From Candidatus Heimdallarchaeota archaeon (GTDB taxonomy: Archaea > Asgardarchaeota > Heimdallarchaeia > Heimdallarchaeales > Heimdallarchaeaceae): DNA of 38,192 bases. Positions 24,373 through 32,093 of the stretch are shown here, in pieces; position 1 is the stretch's first letter, and each line of letters begins with the position of its first letter. Made by a program: the position numbers and the translations under genes. The notes under the pieces were generated by a model. The model ran no database searches. It worked only from the letters and a program-made list of their open reading frames with translations, and was not told the origin of the DNA. Location: assembly GCA_018238545.1 (NCBI GenBank), contig JABCTC010000034.1:1-38192 (forward strand), written 5' to 3'.

Positions 24373-24716
24373 AGAAAGCACAACTTGAAATAGAATTAAC
24401 GAAAGCTGTCAGAAGATACGAGAGGGCAGAGAATATTATAGAAAAACAAATGGCTGAAAATGAGGGTTTAAAATTATCTTTAGCAAGTGCAAGAATGTTC
24501 GTCGTTGGACTAATGAAAGGTAAAAAAGCAGTAGTTGATAACAAAAAGATGTTTAAGACGTTTTCTGAAACTAATCTGATATTTTTAAAAGACGAGGGGA
24601 ACGACGAGGTAACGATCTTAAAATTGGAGGATAAAGATGTTGAAATTCACGATTCAAACAGCGCCGAGGACGAAAAAAAACAGCAGCAGAATATTAATCA
24701 ACAGAAAAACAGGTAA
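24369..24716 (+). CDS. Coiled-coil hypothetical protein overlapping rusA
   Basis: The 115-residue product has an N-terminal coiled coil (AQLEIELTKAVRRYERAENI, then MAENEGLKLSLASARMFV) and a charged, low-complexity C-terminus (AEDEKKQQQNINQQKNR). Its last 80 bases overlap the start of the RusA gene in another frame, and that Lys/Gln-rich tail is encoded entirely within the overlap, so the tail may be a by-product of rusA codons. Function unknown. Confidence 0.7.
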   Translation: MKKAQLEIELTKAVRRYERAENIIEKQMAENEGLKLSLASARMFVVGLMKGKKAVVDNKKMFKTFSETNLIFLKDEGNDEVTILKLEDKDVEIHDSNSAEDEKKQQQNINQQKNR

Positions 24717-25020
24717 AAGATTCATAGCGCCGAGCCAAGCTTTTGTAGATTATCAAAATAAATGTGGGTGGTTGTTAACTGGGGTTAAGAACTCGAATAT
24801 AGACAAAGAAATAAACATCAAAGCGGTTTACTACATGGACACCAAGAGGAAAGTAGATTTAACCAATCTAAATGGGGCACTACACGATATTTTAGTAAAG
24901 TATAGAGTAATTGCCGATGACGACTCAAAAATCGTTGTAGGTACAGATGGAAGCCGAGTAAAGTATGATAAGAAAAATCCCCGAACGGAGATAGAAATTG
25001 CGGAGGTAGAAGATGTGTGA
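24637..25020 (+). CDS. rusA: RusA-like Holliday-junction resolvase
   Basis: This 127-residue protein fits RusA (PF05866): PRTKKNSSRILINRKTG at the N-terminus, the acidic core MDTKRKVDLTNLNGALHDIL and VIADDDSKIVVGTDGSR, and the final beta strand PRTEIEIAEVE. The Asp residues bind metal at the cleavage site. RusA dimers resolve Holliday junctions made by replication and RecT-type recombination, preparing DNA for packaging. GGAGG precedes the ATG. The following HNH-like gene overlaps its end by eight bases. Confidence 0.92.
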   Translation: MLKFTIQTAPRTKKNSSRILINRKTGKRFIAPSQAFVDYQNKCGWLLTGVKNSNIDKEINIKAVYYMDTKRKVDLTNLNGALHDILVKYRVIADDDSKIVVGTDGSRVKYDKKNPRTEIEIAEVEDV

Positions 25021-25366
25021 TGTATGCGGAGGTAACTTCATGGTTCAAAGCCATCATCCAATCGGAGGAAACCCAGGACGAAAGTTAAGCGATAAATATC
25101 CATTGATGAAATTCAGCCTTTGTCACAATTGTCATCATGCATTTAGAACAGGAATTCATGGTGGTAATATAAAACTTGATTTATTATTGAAGAGGATAGT
25201 ACAAGAAAACTTTGAAAAGAACTACGGAACTCACGAAGAATTTATGAGGTTGTTTAAAAGGGATTACATTGAGTATTACAAAGCTAAGATTGGCGATGAA
25301 TTTTATTATAATTCAAATGTTGAGTTTATAAAAATAAATCAAAGGGAGAGGTTAGAATGGAAATAA
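25013..25366 (+). CDS. HNH-like zinc-binding nuclease
   Basis: The 117-residue product starts MCDVCGG (a CxxC pair at 2 and 5), then MVQSHHPIGGNPGRKLS and LCHNCHHAFRTGIHGG, a second Cys pair with following His. This is the arrangement of zinc-braced HNH nucleases of phage recombination loci. I infer a structure-specific or nicking nuclease acting with RusA. The catalytic residues are likely in the SHH segment; the third H/N of HNH is not certain. It overlaps rusA and the next small membrane gene. Confidence 0.72.
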   Translation: MCDVCGGNFMVQSHHPIGGNPGRKLSDKYPLMKFSLCHNCHHAFRTGIHGGNIKLDLLLKRIVQENFEKNYGTHEEFMRLFKRDYIEYYKAKIGDEFYYNSNVEFIKINQRERLEWK

Positions 25367-25518
25367 TAGCTGCTGTCATAATAGTGATAGTTTTGGTAAA
25401 AGTGCAAAATTTATACGACAAATTAAATCAAAAAGATATAGAAATATTGCATCAAGAATATCAAATACAAAATTTAAAATTGCAAGTGGCGAGATTAAAA
25501 AGTTTGATGAAGGGATAG
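25357..25518 (+). CDS. Small membrane protein with a coiled tail
   Basis: The 53-residue product has an N-terminal transmembrane segment at residues 3-16 (IIAAVIIVIVLVKV) and a heptad-like helix (LYDKLNQKDIEILHQEYQ). The ATG lies 9 bases after GGGAGAGG and overlaps the previous gene out of frame. Function unknown; small single-span proteins of this kind occur widely in phage early regions. Confidence 0.65.
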   Translation: MEIIAAVIIVIVLVKVQNLYDKLNQKDIEILHQEYQIQNLKLQVARLKSLMKG

Positions 25519-25519
25519 C

Positions 25520-25594
25520 ATGATGATCGCAATAATGATATTAATACTAATAGGACTATGGATCGTCATAGTATTTGGGGAGGAAACCAAATGA
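25520..25594 (+). CDS. Tiny membrane peptide (24 aa)
   Basis: An ATG two bases after the previous stop opens a 24-residue, almost wholly hydrophobic peptide (MIAIMILILIGLWIVIVFG) ending GEETK. Its stop overlaps the next ATG. It could be a real single-span micropeptide or a leader that keeps ribosomes coupled across the cluster. The ribosome site is weak (AAGGGAT), so confidence is limited. Confidence 0.45.
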   Translation: MMIAIMILILIGLWIVIVFGEETK

Positions 25595-25733
25595 CTAACG
25601 AACAATATTTAAAAATCGAATTAACAGACTATGATATAAGAATAAGAGAAAAAGAAATACAAAATATATGCTTGATGAAATGAAAAAACAACGAGATAGT
25701 ATTGAAAGGCAATTAGAGGGGGAAGTTGAATGA
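25591..25733 (+). pseudogene. Small coiled-coil gene with an apparent one-base deletion
   Basis: The ATG at 25591 after GGGGAGG opens TNEQYLKIELTDYDIRIREK, which stops at 25683. In the -1 frame, beginning near 25668, the reading continues MLDEMKKQRDSIERQLEGEV and stops at 25733, overlapping the next start exactly like the other genes here. Joined, the two parts make one smooth charged helix of about 47 residues. A missing base near 25655-25670 explains this best. No canonical slippery heptamer in frame supports programmed shifting. The alternative is two overlapping micro-genes. Confidence 0.5.
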
Positions 25734-26053
25734 GATTAGAAGTTAACATATGGAGAAAAGGTAGGAACGTAATGGCTGAAATAGTTCATCAAGACGAGGG
25801 GTTGAGAACTTATAAAATAATTGTGAGTTCGTATGACGAAAAATATCACATTGAAAGTTGTGACTGTCCCGAAATTGATAAAAACGTATTATTTATAAGA
25901 GGTCGCAACAGCGATAGAGATATTAAAATTTCAACTCGTTACTTCAACACCGAACAACTAGCAATTGACTGGTGTAAAAACATCAATGAACTAATCGACG
26001 AAATTAACAAAGAACCAACCGAGGAATTAAGTGGTTGGGTGAGGGAGAGATAG
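25730..26053 (+). CDS. Early hypothetical protein
   Basis: The ATG follows AGAGGGGGA. The 107-residue product is mixed beta/alpha (LRTYKIIVSSYDEKYHIESC, CPEIDKNVLF, then NTEQLAIDWCKNINELIDEI). Three Cys residues are present (ESCDCPEID and DWCKN) but no full zinc motif. No family is recognised. It belongs to the cluster of small early genes downstream of the replication module. Confidence 0.72.
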   Translation: MRLEVNIWRKGRNVMAEIVHQDEGLRTYKIIVSSYDEKYHIESCDCPEIDKNVLFIRGRNSDRDIKISTRYFNTEQLAIDWCKNINELIDEINKEPTEELSGWVRER

Positions 26054-26056
26054 TAT

Positions 26057-26248
26057 ATGGCAAATTACAGAAGAGAAATAGAGGACATGGGTGATAGTAG
26101 AGAAATTAGATTAAACACCCTCAACGACATTGAATCAGACGTGAATGAAATTAGTTCGCTTATCCAAAGAGGAATAGATGGTGTGGAATGGGGTCATATA
26201 GAAGATGCTCTTGAAAAAATATTTACATTGTCAGAAGAGTTGTATTAA
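26057..26248 (+). CDS. Small helical hypothetical protein
   Basis: A 63-residue, acidic helical protein (SREIRLNTLNDIESDVNEIS, then WGHIEDALEKIFTLSEELY) with an AGGGAGAGA ribosome site. No family recognised. Amphipathic helices suggest a small dimer or a partner-binding protein. It is followed closely by the next gene. Confidence 0.7.
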   Translation: MANYRREIEDMGDSREIRLNTLNDIESDVNEISSLIQRGIDGVEWGHIEDALEKIFTLSEELY

Positions 26249-26267
26249 TAATAAAGGAGAGATAGAT

Positions 26268-26648
26268 ATGATTAACAACAAATATATAAAATTACTGATG
26301 GAAAATAACGATATAGTTGAGGGTGAGAAGTTTGAGGTCATACTTGAAGATGGTAGAATGGACAATGACAATCCTTATGTTTTCGAGAATGATATGTTGT
26401 ATGACAAATATAATAATGAATACGAGGAAGGTTTAGGAGATTTATTTCTTGGAAATTTTAAAATAGAAAAACTACCATTTGTGCCGAAAGGAAACGAAGG
26501 ATTTTGGTTCATATATTTATATGTAAAAGAAGGGTACGATTTTGATTATGCAGATAGCGAAGATGGTAAAATGTTACTATCCCGAGGAGTAACACCATAT
26601 CGCACCAAAGCAGAAGTTATCGCTAAAGTCAAAGAGTTGGGGTGGTAG
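26268..26648 (+). CDS. Early hypothetical protein
   Basis: The ATG at 26268 follows AAGGAGAG; the longer in-frame start at 26205 lies inside the previous gene without a site and is rejected. The 126-residue acidic product (NNDIVEGEKFEVILEDGRMD, FWFIYLYVKEGYDFDYADS, then PYRTKAEVIAKVKELGW) is beta-rich with a C-terminal helix. No family is recognised. Confidence 0.72.
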   Translation: MINNKYIKLLMENNDIVEGEKFEVILEDGRMDNDNPYVFENDMLYDKYNNEYEEGLGDLFLGNFKIEKLPFVPKGNEGFWFIYLYVKEGYDFDYADSEDGKMLLSRGVTPYRTKAEVIAKVKELGW

Positions 26649-26649
26649 A

Positions 26650-27201
26650 ATGTCTAAATCAGTATTAAAACGTGAAGCAATCCAAAGAAATACTTTCGAC
26701 TATAAATACAAAGAATTTCAAGTCCTTGTAGCAACATCAAAGGACAAGAAGTTAATCATTGAACAATCGGTAGAGTTAAACAAATTGTGGTTAGAATATG
26801 TTGAAGGTAGTGGGGGAGATGGAATGAAACAATATATAAGTGTTGAACAATTAAAACAATTTGATATGGCGAAACTAGACAAAACTATGAACAACACAAT
26901 ATTTTCAACTAACTTAGAACGAATAAGTATGGCTGAAAATAATGGTGAAATAGAATTTTTACAAAGGTCTTTAGTAAGACAAGTTACTATAGGGAAATTG
27001 ATTGAGATATTAAATAATACTAATTATCATATTTGGGTTCAGCAATCATTCGATACAATCGCAGAATATAGAATAGGTTGGATGGTAGAATTACAAATTC
27101 TTGAAGTTGACCATATGAGAGAATATCAATTTGAATCAGTAGAATTAATAGATGCACTTTGGAAAACTGTGTTATATGTGATGGAGGAGGAATCTAAATG
27201 A
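26650..27201 (+). CDS. Early hypothetical protein, possibly two fused parts
   Basis: The open frame gives 183 residues. Residues 1-58 (SKSVLKREAIQRNTFDYKYK, ending EGSGGDG) look like a separate helical segment. From the internal ATG at 26824, itself preceded by GGGGGAGA, begins MKQYISVEQLKQF and later VTIGKLIEILNNTNYHIWVQ and VELIDALWKTVLYVMEE, a pattern familiar from small stand-alone phage proteins. Either the first ATG gives a fusion, or the internal start makes a 125-residue protein, or both are used. Function unknown. Confidence 0.65.
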   Translation: MSKSVLKREAIQRNTFDYKYKEFQVLVATSKDKKLIIEQSVELNKLWLEYVEGSGGDGMKQYISVEQLKQFDMAKLDKTMNNTIFSTNLERISMAENNGEIEFLQRSLVRQVTIGKLIEILNNTNYHIWVQQSFDTIAEYRIGWMVELQILEVDHMREYQFESVELIDALWKTVLYVMEEESK

Positions 27202-27446
27202 TTATAATAGAATCGCAAGATAGAGATTTTGTGGGTGAGGTTGAAGGGATACAAATCAGAGGTAACAAGATAGTAGGGTTTATTGCCAATAGTGTTACTG
27301 CTGTCGGGATATACGATTCAGAAGAACGAGCAAGAAAGGTTTATAGAGATATTAATAATCATGTAGAGCTTGCACTTGACGAACAGCAAAAAACCAATGA
27401 ACATACATCGAGTATCAGATGGATATTCATCATGCCGGAGGAATAA
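27198..27446 (+). CDS. Last gene of the early rightward unit, hypothetical
   Basis: The 82-residue product starts with an ATGA overlap after GGAGGAGG. It is a small alpha/beta protein (IIIESQDRDFVGEVEGIQIR, then YDSEERARKVYRDINNHVEL). No family recognised. A terminator follows six bases after the stop, marking the end of the early genes and the border with the packaging module. Confidence 0.75.
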   Translation: MIIIESQDRDFVGEVEGIQIRGNKIVGFIANSVTAVGIYDSEERARKVYRDINNHVELALDEQQKTNEHTSSIRWIFIMPEE

Positions 27447-27451
27447 AGAAG

Positions 27452-27476
27452 AACGATCTTAAATGGTCGTTTTTTT
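27452..27476 (+). terminator. Terminator at the early/late border
   Basis: AACGATC, loop TTAAAT and GGTCGTT form a seven-pair stem with one G-U pair, followed by a T run to 27476. It closes the early rightward unit. Confidence 0.88.
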
Positions 27477-27500
27477 CATGTAAAGAATTATTTTAGGATA

Positions 27501-27511
27501 TGTGGTAGAAT
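27501..27511 (+). promoter_or_regulatory. Extended -10 promoter of the packaging module
   Basis: TGTGGTAGAAT is a TRTGn-extended -10 (TAGAAT) without a recognisable -35. It lies between the early terminator and the terminase small subunit and is the best candidate start of late transcription. Its TGTGG element also occurs in the intron at 28523 with a perfect TATAAT. Confidence 0.6.
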
Positions 27512-27531
27512 ATAGGAAAGAAGGTGAGAAT

Positions 27532-27996
27532 GTGAATAATTCAGTTAGATTAAAGCCGATAGAAGAAAAACTATCGTTAAAACAGAGTAGGTTTATAGAC
27601 AACTACCTAAAATATGGAAATGCCACGCAAGCTGCTAAAGAGTCGGGATATTCGCATCATACAGCCACGAGGATAGGTAGTGAGAATGTTTTGAAACTTG
27701 ACAAACATATTACACAAAGGTTAAAACAGTTTGAATGCGATCAAATTGCAGATGCTGATGAGGTGCTTAGATTCCTTACAAGTGTTGTGAGGGGTGAGAT
27801 TGTAGACGAAAACTTATCGTTTGGTTTGGAAGGAAAAGAGTTTCGCGGTGATACAGTTTCTCTAACAAAAGACCGTAACAAAGCCGCTGAACTGTTGGGT
27901 AAGAGATACAGACTTTTTGTAGATAGAATAGAAGCAGAAGTTGATTCGGAAATCACTGTTAAGATGGACAAAGAATTACAAGACTGGTCAAAGTAA
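27532..27996 (+). CDS. terS: Terminase small subunit
   Basis: A GTG at 27532 is chosen because AAGGTGAG lies just upstream and fits better than the in-frame start at 27502, which is inside the promoter. The 154-residue protein has the Terminase_2-type N-terminal domain: KLSLKQSRFIDNYLKYGNAT, QAAKESGYSHHTATRIGSE, an HTH-like fold that recognises packaging sites. The rest is helical for oligomerisation (TKDRNKAAELLGKRYRLF). It would deliver replicated DNA to the large subunit encoded 12 bases downstream. Confidence 0.92.
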   Translation: MNNSVRLKPIEEKLSLKQSRFIDNYLKYGNATQAAKESGYSHHTATRIGSENVLKLDKHITQRLKQFECDQIADADEVLRFLTSVVRGEIVDENLSFGLEGKEFRGDTVSLTKDRNKAAELLGKRYRLFVDRIEAEVDSEITVKMDKELQDWSK

Positions 27997-28008
27997 GGGG
28001 GTAAATAA

Positions 28009-28506
28009 ATGTCAACACTAACACTTAAAGGTACACCCTATCCGAAACAAATAGATTTTTTTATGAAGCGTAACAAGTTTGTAGCTTACGGGGGTTCCAG
28101 GGGTGGAGGTAAGAGTTGGGCAGGTAGAAGAAAAGGGTTGTTACTGGCCCTTAATCAAGATTATGCCGGTATGCAGATACTGTTATTGCGTAGAAGATAC
28201 AATGATGTATACGAGAATCATATCTTCCCACTGTCTTTAGAACTCAACAGATTTGTAAGTTACAATCAAAAAACCAAATCTTTCGACTTTCCATGGGGAT
28301 CACGAATAATATTCGGATATTGCGACCATGAGAAAGATGTGCTCCAGTATCAAGGTAAGGCTTATGACTGCATAATTTTAGAAGAAGCTACACAATTTAC
28401 GCAGTTTATGATAGAGTCGCTGATGATGTGTTTACGACCATCAGGACTTATGAAAAGTTATCTAAACTGGAGTCCTAGAATGTATTTCACGATGAACCCC
28501 GGGGGT
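28009..28506 (+). CDS. terL: Terminase large subunit, exon 1 (ATPase)
   Basis: These 166 codons encode the packaging ATPase half: Walker A AYGGSRGGGKS (about 26-36), the arginine-rich LLLRRRYNDVYE, Walker B CIILEEA (D120 region to E126) and the coupling motif YFTMNPGG. The frame then stops at once in the intron (GAA TAA). The exon ends at the T of GGT, the U expected at a group I 5' splice site. Ligation to 29385 gives MNPGG-VGHAY, exactly the conserved terminase sequence. ATP hydrolysis here drives DNA into the head. Confidence 0.93.
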
Positions 28507-28522
28507 GAATAAGTATAGATAT

Positions 28523-28533
28523 TGTGGTATAAT
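28523..28533 (+). promoter_or_regulatory. Promoter for the intron endonuclease
   Basis: TGTGGTATAAT is a TRTGn-extended perfect -10, just upstream of the endonuclease ribosome site GAGGTGAT. It would give the intron gene expression independent of the unspliced terminase mRNA. It lies next to the P1-extension strand, so transcript folding could affect it. Confidence 0.6.
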
Positions 28534-28550
28534 ATAGTTGAGGTGATATT

Positions 28551-29147
28551 ATGAAAGGCTCAATTTATATTATAAGAAATACGATTAACGATAAAATTTA
28601 TTATGGTCAAACAAAGCGAAAATTAAAAATAAGGTTGAGGGAACACAAAAGCAGAGCAAATACTAAATCTAAAGATTATCTATTATATGAGGAAATGAAT
28701 AAAATAGGAATTAATAACTTTTATATAGAATTAGTCGAAGAAGTAGATCATGGCGAATTAGAAAAAATCGAAAGTAAATATATTAGAAGTTACATTGATA
28801 AAACTAAATTGTTAAATGTTAGATACGGGTTATCATATGAGTTGATAAGCAGAATAATTGTTCTCTATAAAAAAGGCAATACAATAAAAAATATATCGGC
28901 TAAATATCATATGTGTAAAAAAACAGTGTCAAAACTATTAAAAGAAAACAACGTCGTGATTACCGATTGGAACGAAAAACAAAAGATAAAATTCGATTTA
29001 GAAGAAGTAAAAAATATGTATTATCAGAAAAATATGACAGCAGATGAAATAGCTAAAAAATATAATACATCTGATGTTACTGTTGCTAAATATATGAGAA
29101 AAAACAACCTTGAATTAAGGCCAGCGATTAATCGTAAGTATCTATAA
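28551..29147 (+). CDS. GIY-YIG homing endonuclease
   Basis: The 198-residue protein has a GIY-YIG nuclease domain at about residues 3-90: GSIYIIRNTINDKIYYGQTK, where IYI and YYG stand for GIY and YIG; the Arg helix KLKIRLREHK; and the catalytic Glu probably in ELEKIESKYI. The C-terminus has two HTH repeats: KKGNTIKNISAKYHMCKKTV and KNMTADEIAKKYNTSDVTVA, the intron-encoded nuclease DNA-binding type. It would cut intronless terminase alleles and spread the intron. It is wholly inside the P1 loop and starts 45 bases after the 5' splice site, with GAGGTGAT as ribosome site. Confidence 0.93.
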   Translation: MKGSIYIIRNTINDKIYYGQTKRKLKIRLREHKSRANTKSKDYLLYEEMNKIGINNFYIELVEEVDHGELEKIESKYIRSYIDKTKLLNVRYGLSYELISRIIVLYKKGNTIKNISAKYHMCKKTVSKLLKENNVVITDWNEKQKIKFDLEEVKNMYYQKNMTADEIAKKYNTSDVTVAKYMRKNNLELRPAINRKYL

Positions 29148-29384
29148 CGCCCTCTCTTATGGAAACATAAGAGTAATCAAATTGCGGAATTAAGCGGGAA
29201 GGCTAAGGGAAACTAAGCTAATCCGAACCGAAGGTTACACTAAGTGTAGTCAGGGGCAGAGCATAGACGATGAAAAGATATAATTCGTCCAAGAGTCCGC
29301 AACACCGTATAGGTGAAAAGATATGCCGAACTTATAGGAAACTATAAGAAGTAGAGGATAAAAAGCCTTTACGATAACAATTTG

Positions 29385-30293
29385 GTGGGTCACGCATACA
29401 TGAAAAGACTCTTTATAGATAAAGATTATCAAAGAAAAGAGAAACCTGAGAACTATTCATTTGTACCATCAACGGTGTTTGAAAACGATTTCATTATGGA
29501 GAACGATCCTACTTATGTCGAAGTGCTTGAGAACCTTCCTGAAAATAGAAGGAAAGCAATGCTTTACGGTGATTGGGACGTTTACGAAGGGCAATTCTTC
29601 ACAGATTGGCGAAATAATTCAGAGGGTTACATCGATAGAAGATATACCCACGTTGTAACACCATTCACAATTCCCGATAGTTGGACTAGATATAGAGTGA
29701 TGGATTGGGGTTACGCTAAACCATTCAGTGTTGGGTGGTATGCAGTTAACGAAGATGACCAAGCATTTCGTTATGCTAGGTGGTATGGTTGCACTGGTGA
29801 ACCTGATGTGGGACTTAGAATGACACCTGAACAAGTGGCGATGGGGATCAAAGAATATGAGGACGAGTACGAGAAAGGTCGCTATATCCACGGAGTGGCT
29901 GATCCAGCTGTATTTGCAACGGACACAGGAAAGTCGGTAGCAGAAACATTTCAGGAATGTGGGATATACTTCGAGCCAGCAGATAATTCGAGACTCACTG
30001 GGTGGAACCAAATGCGAGAAAGAATGAAGTTTGATAGCGAAGGTAGGGCTATGCTATATACATTTAGTGATGATAAGCATTTTATCAGGACTATACCAAG
30101 TTTATTACATGATGAAACTAAGGTAGAGGACCTAGACACTACACAAGAGGACCATATAGCCGATGAATGTCGCTATTTTTGTATGGCTAGACCAATTAAA
30201 GCAAGAATAGTTAGACCAACTAAACCAAAGATATACAATCCTTTGGAAACCGAACAAAAGATTAAACCGGGATTGGGATTTTTAAGACTATAG
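29385..30293 (+). CDS. terL: Terminase large subunit, exon 2 (nuclease)
   Basis: Exon 2 starts with GTG GGT CAC (VGHAYMKRLF), completing the NPGGVGH motif, and adds 302 residues to give about 468 in all. The TTG at 29382 is only the intron end. The RNase H-like nuclease domain shows an Asp in YRVMDWGYAKPFSVGWYAV, a second in HGVADPAVF and a third in EDHIADECRYF. It cuts concatemers at the start and end of packaging. After splicing the length matches typical phage TerL. The portal gene follows 15 bases downstream. Confidence 0.93.
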   Translation: MGHAYMKRLFIDKDYQRKEKPENYSFVPSTVFENDFIMENDPTYVEVLENLPENRRKAMLYGDWDVYEGQFFTDWRNNSEGYIDRRYTHVVTPFTIPDSWTRYRVMDWGYAKPFSVGWYAVNEDDQAFRYARWYGCTGEPDVGLRMTPEQVAMGIKEYEDEYEKGRYIHGVADPAVFATDTGKSVAETFQECGIYFEPADNSRLTGWNQMRERMKFDSEGRAMLYTFSDDKHFIRTIPSLLHDETKVEDLDTTQEDHIADECRYFCMARPIKARIVRPTKPKIYNPLETEQKIKPGLGFLRL

Positions 30294-30308
30294 ATAGGAG
30301 GTGTTTTT

Positions 30309-32093
30309 ATGAAATTCAATGCTTTAGGAAAGAAGGTGAATATCACGATGGAGAACAACACAGAATCATTGTTTGGAGAATCGTCCGAACAAAAGAAAAT
30401 CATTTTAGAATCAGTGACTTTACTGAACAAGTATAAAGCTGGGAAAAAGAACCTAGAGGACAAACTTGTTGAGAACGAACAATGGTATAAGTCGCTACAC
30501 TGGGACTACATAAGAAATACCAAGTACGAGAACGACCCTGAACCAGTTACAGCTTATCTTTTCAGTACATTGGCAAACAAACACGCCGATGCAATGGACG
30601 TGTACCCAGGGGCAAACATACTCCCTAGAGAACAAGACGATGTAGAACTTGCTGATGTGTTATCCAAGATCATACCGTTAGAACTCGAATACAACGACTT
30701 CCACGATGTATGGAATCATCACTGGTGGGAAAAATTAAAGCATGGTTGTAGTATTGTAGGGGTCCACTATGATGCTGACGGTGGTAACGAGTTAGGTAGT
30801 GCTGTTATTAAAAATGTTGATGCTATGAGTATCTATTGGGAACCAGGGATAACAGATATTCAAGAGTCGGCAAATGTTTTTGTTGTTAAACTCGTCAGCA
30901 GAGATAGATTCGCTATGGAATATCCCGAAGCGGACCTAAAGAAAGCCGATAAATTGTTTGAACCTAAGAAATACATCACCGACGATACAGTAGATACAGC
31001 AGATTCGGTTTTAATAGTTGATAGATATAAAAAGATAGATGGCAAACTCCACCTATTAACATTTTGTGGAGAGAATTATTTAGAGAATACAGAGGACGAT
31101 GAAGAAAGTAACGGACTGTATGACCACGGTCAATACCCTTTCGTGTTTGATACTTTATTCCCTGAAAAAGATAGTCTTCATGGATTTGGTTATATCGATA
31201 TATTAAAGAATCCTCAAATATATGTCGATAAATTGGATCAAATCATATCTGTTAATGCTTTTACTACTGGTAGAAACAGATATTTAACTAAAGCCGATGG
31301 TTCTCTCAATGAAGAAGAACTACTTGATGTATCTAAAACATTAATTCATACAAAGGGTGGACTTGACGAAAGTAATGTCAGAGAATTCAAACAACAAGCT
31401 ATCGATCCTAGTGTATTCAAGCATAGAGATTCTAAGATTCAGGAACTGAAAGAGATTTCAGGGGCGAACGAATTTTCACGTGGTGAAGCCGGTGGTGGAG
31501 TTACAGCTGCAAGTGCTATTGCTATGATGCAACAGGCGTCAAATAAAATGTCTAGAGATATGATTTCCACAACTTATTCAAAGTTTAGCCAAGTAATTTA
31601 CTTGCAAATGGAGATAATTGCACAGTTTTATGATGTTGCTAGACCTTATAGAGTGGGCGAAGGAAATAAAAAAGAGTTTGTTACATTCAGCAACGAAGGA
31701 ATGGGCAATCAAGAGTTACCTCTTATAGAGGGCGTTGAACAGCAATATAGAAAACCTATATTTGATATTAAGGTAGTGCCTGAAAAACTATCACCGTTCA
31801 ATCAGATAGCTCATAACGAGTTGGCGAAAGAACTGTATAAACTAGGTATGTTTAACCCTGAACAAGCTATGGCATCTCTCACAGCTCTTAATATGATGAC
31901 GTTCGAGGGTAAAGAAGCAATCATCAAGAAGATAGAAGAAAATGCGCAGTTTATGCAACAACTTCAGATGATACCCCAACTTATGCAAGAGAACGAAAAA
32001 CTCAAAACAATCATACAAGGAACTACAGGACAAGACATGGGAATAGACATGGAGGCGATTGTTAATGGTCAAGGTGGAAATACACAAGGGTAA
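30309..32093 (+). CDS. Portal protein (P22-like/podoviral)
   Basis: The ATG at 30309 follows AGGAGGTG. The 594-residue product shows portal features of the P22/podoviral type: LVENEQWYKSLHWDYI, an N-terminal TAYLFSTLANKHADAM, a WNHHWWEKLKHGCSIVGVHY segment, central GFGYIDILKNPQIYVDKLDQ, then FSRGEAGGGVTAASAIAMMQ, the tunnel-helix-like region. The C-terminus is helical with Gln/Met-rich repeats (QFMQQLQMIPQLMQENEKL), as in barrel-bearing portals. It forms the dodecameric vertex that TerL docks on. The last 29 bases overlap the Prp-like gene. Confidence 0.9.
   Translation: MKFNALGKKVNITMENNTESLFGESSEQKKIILESVTLLNKYKAGKKNLEDKLVENEQWYKSLHWDYIRNTKYENDPEPVTAYLFSTLANKHADAMDVYPGANILPREQDDVELADVLSKIIPLELEYNDFHDVWNHHWWEKLKHGCSIVGVHYDADGGNELGSAVIKNVDAMSIYWEPGITDIQESANVFVVKLVSRDRFAMEYPEADLKKADKLFEPKKYITDDTVDTADSVLIVDRYKKIDGKLHLLTFCGENYLENTEDDEESNGLYDHGQYPFVFDTLFPEKDSLHGFGYIDILKNPQIYVDKLDQIISVNAFTTGRNRYLTKADGSLNEEELLDVSKTLIHTKGGLDESNVREFKQQAIDPSVFKHRDSKIQELKEISGANEFSRGEAGGGVTAASAIAMMQQASNKMSRDMISTTYSKFSQVIYLQMEIIAQFYDVARPYRVGEGNKKEFVTFSNEGMGNQELPLIEGVEQQYRKPIFDIKVVPEKLSPFNQIAHNELAKELYKLGMFNPEQAMASLTALNMMTFEGKEAIIKKIEENAQFMQQLQMIPQLMQENEKLKTIIQGTTGQDMGIDMEAIVNGQGGNTQG

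Larger units (their letters stand above)
28507..29384 (+). ncRNA. Group I intron (IA-like) in the terminase gene
   Basis: The intron of 878 bases carries most expected helices. P1: exon GGGGGT (28501-28506) pairs with the guide GCCCTC (29149-29154), ending in a U-G wobble at the splice site. A P1 extension pairs 28514-28521 with 29139-29146, enclosing the endonuclease gene. P2: TCTTATG-GAAA-CATAAGA (29155-29172). P3: TTGCGGA (29182-29188) with TCCGCAA (29296-29302). P6: AACC-GAA-GGTT from 29226. P7: GGCA (29255-29258) with TGCC (29324-29327), with J8/7 AAAAGATA between P8 and P7. P7.1: GACGA with TCGTC (29266-29289). P8: CACC-GTATA-GGTG (29303-29315). P9: CTTATAG-GAAA-CTATAAG (29331-29348). 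The last base is G. P4/P5 were not fully resolved. Confidence 0.92.

Noticed and set aside
28507..29384. Intein in the terminase
   Set aside because: The exon 1 frame stops immediately (GAA TAA), and RNA helices with a U-G splice pair and terminal G identify a group I intron.
29382..29387. TTG at 29382 as an independent start of the nuclease half
   Set aside because: It is the last three intron bases; no ribosome site precedes it and splicing joins the halves precisely at 29385.
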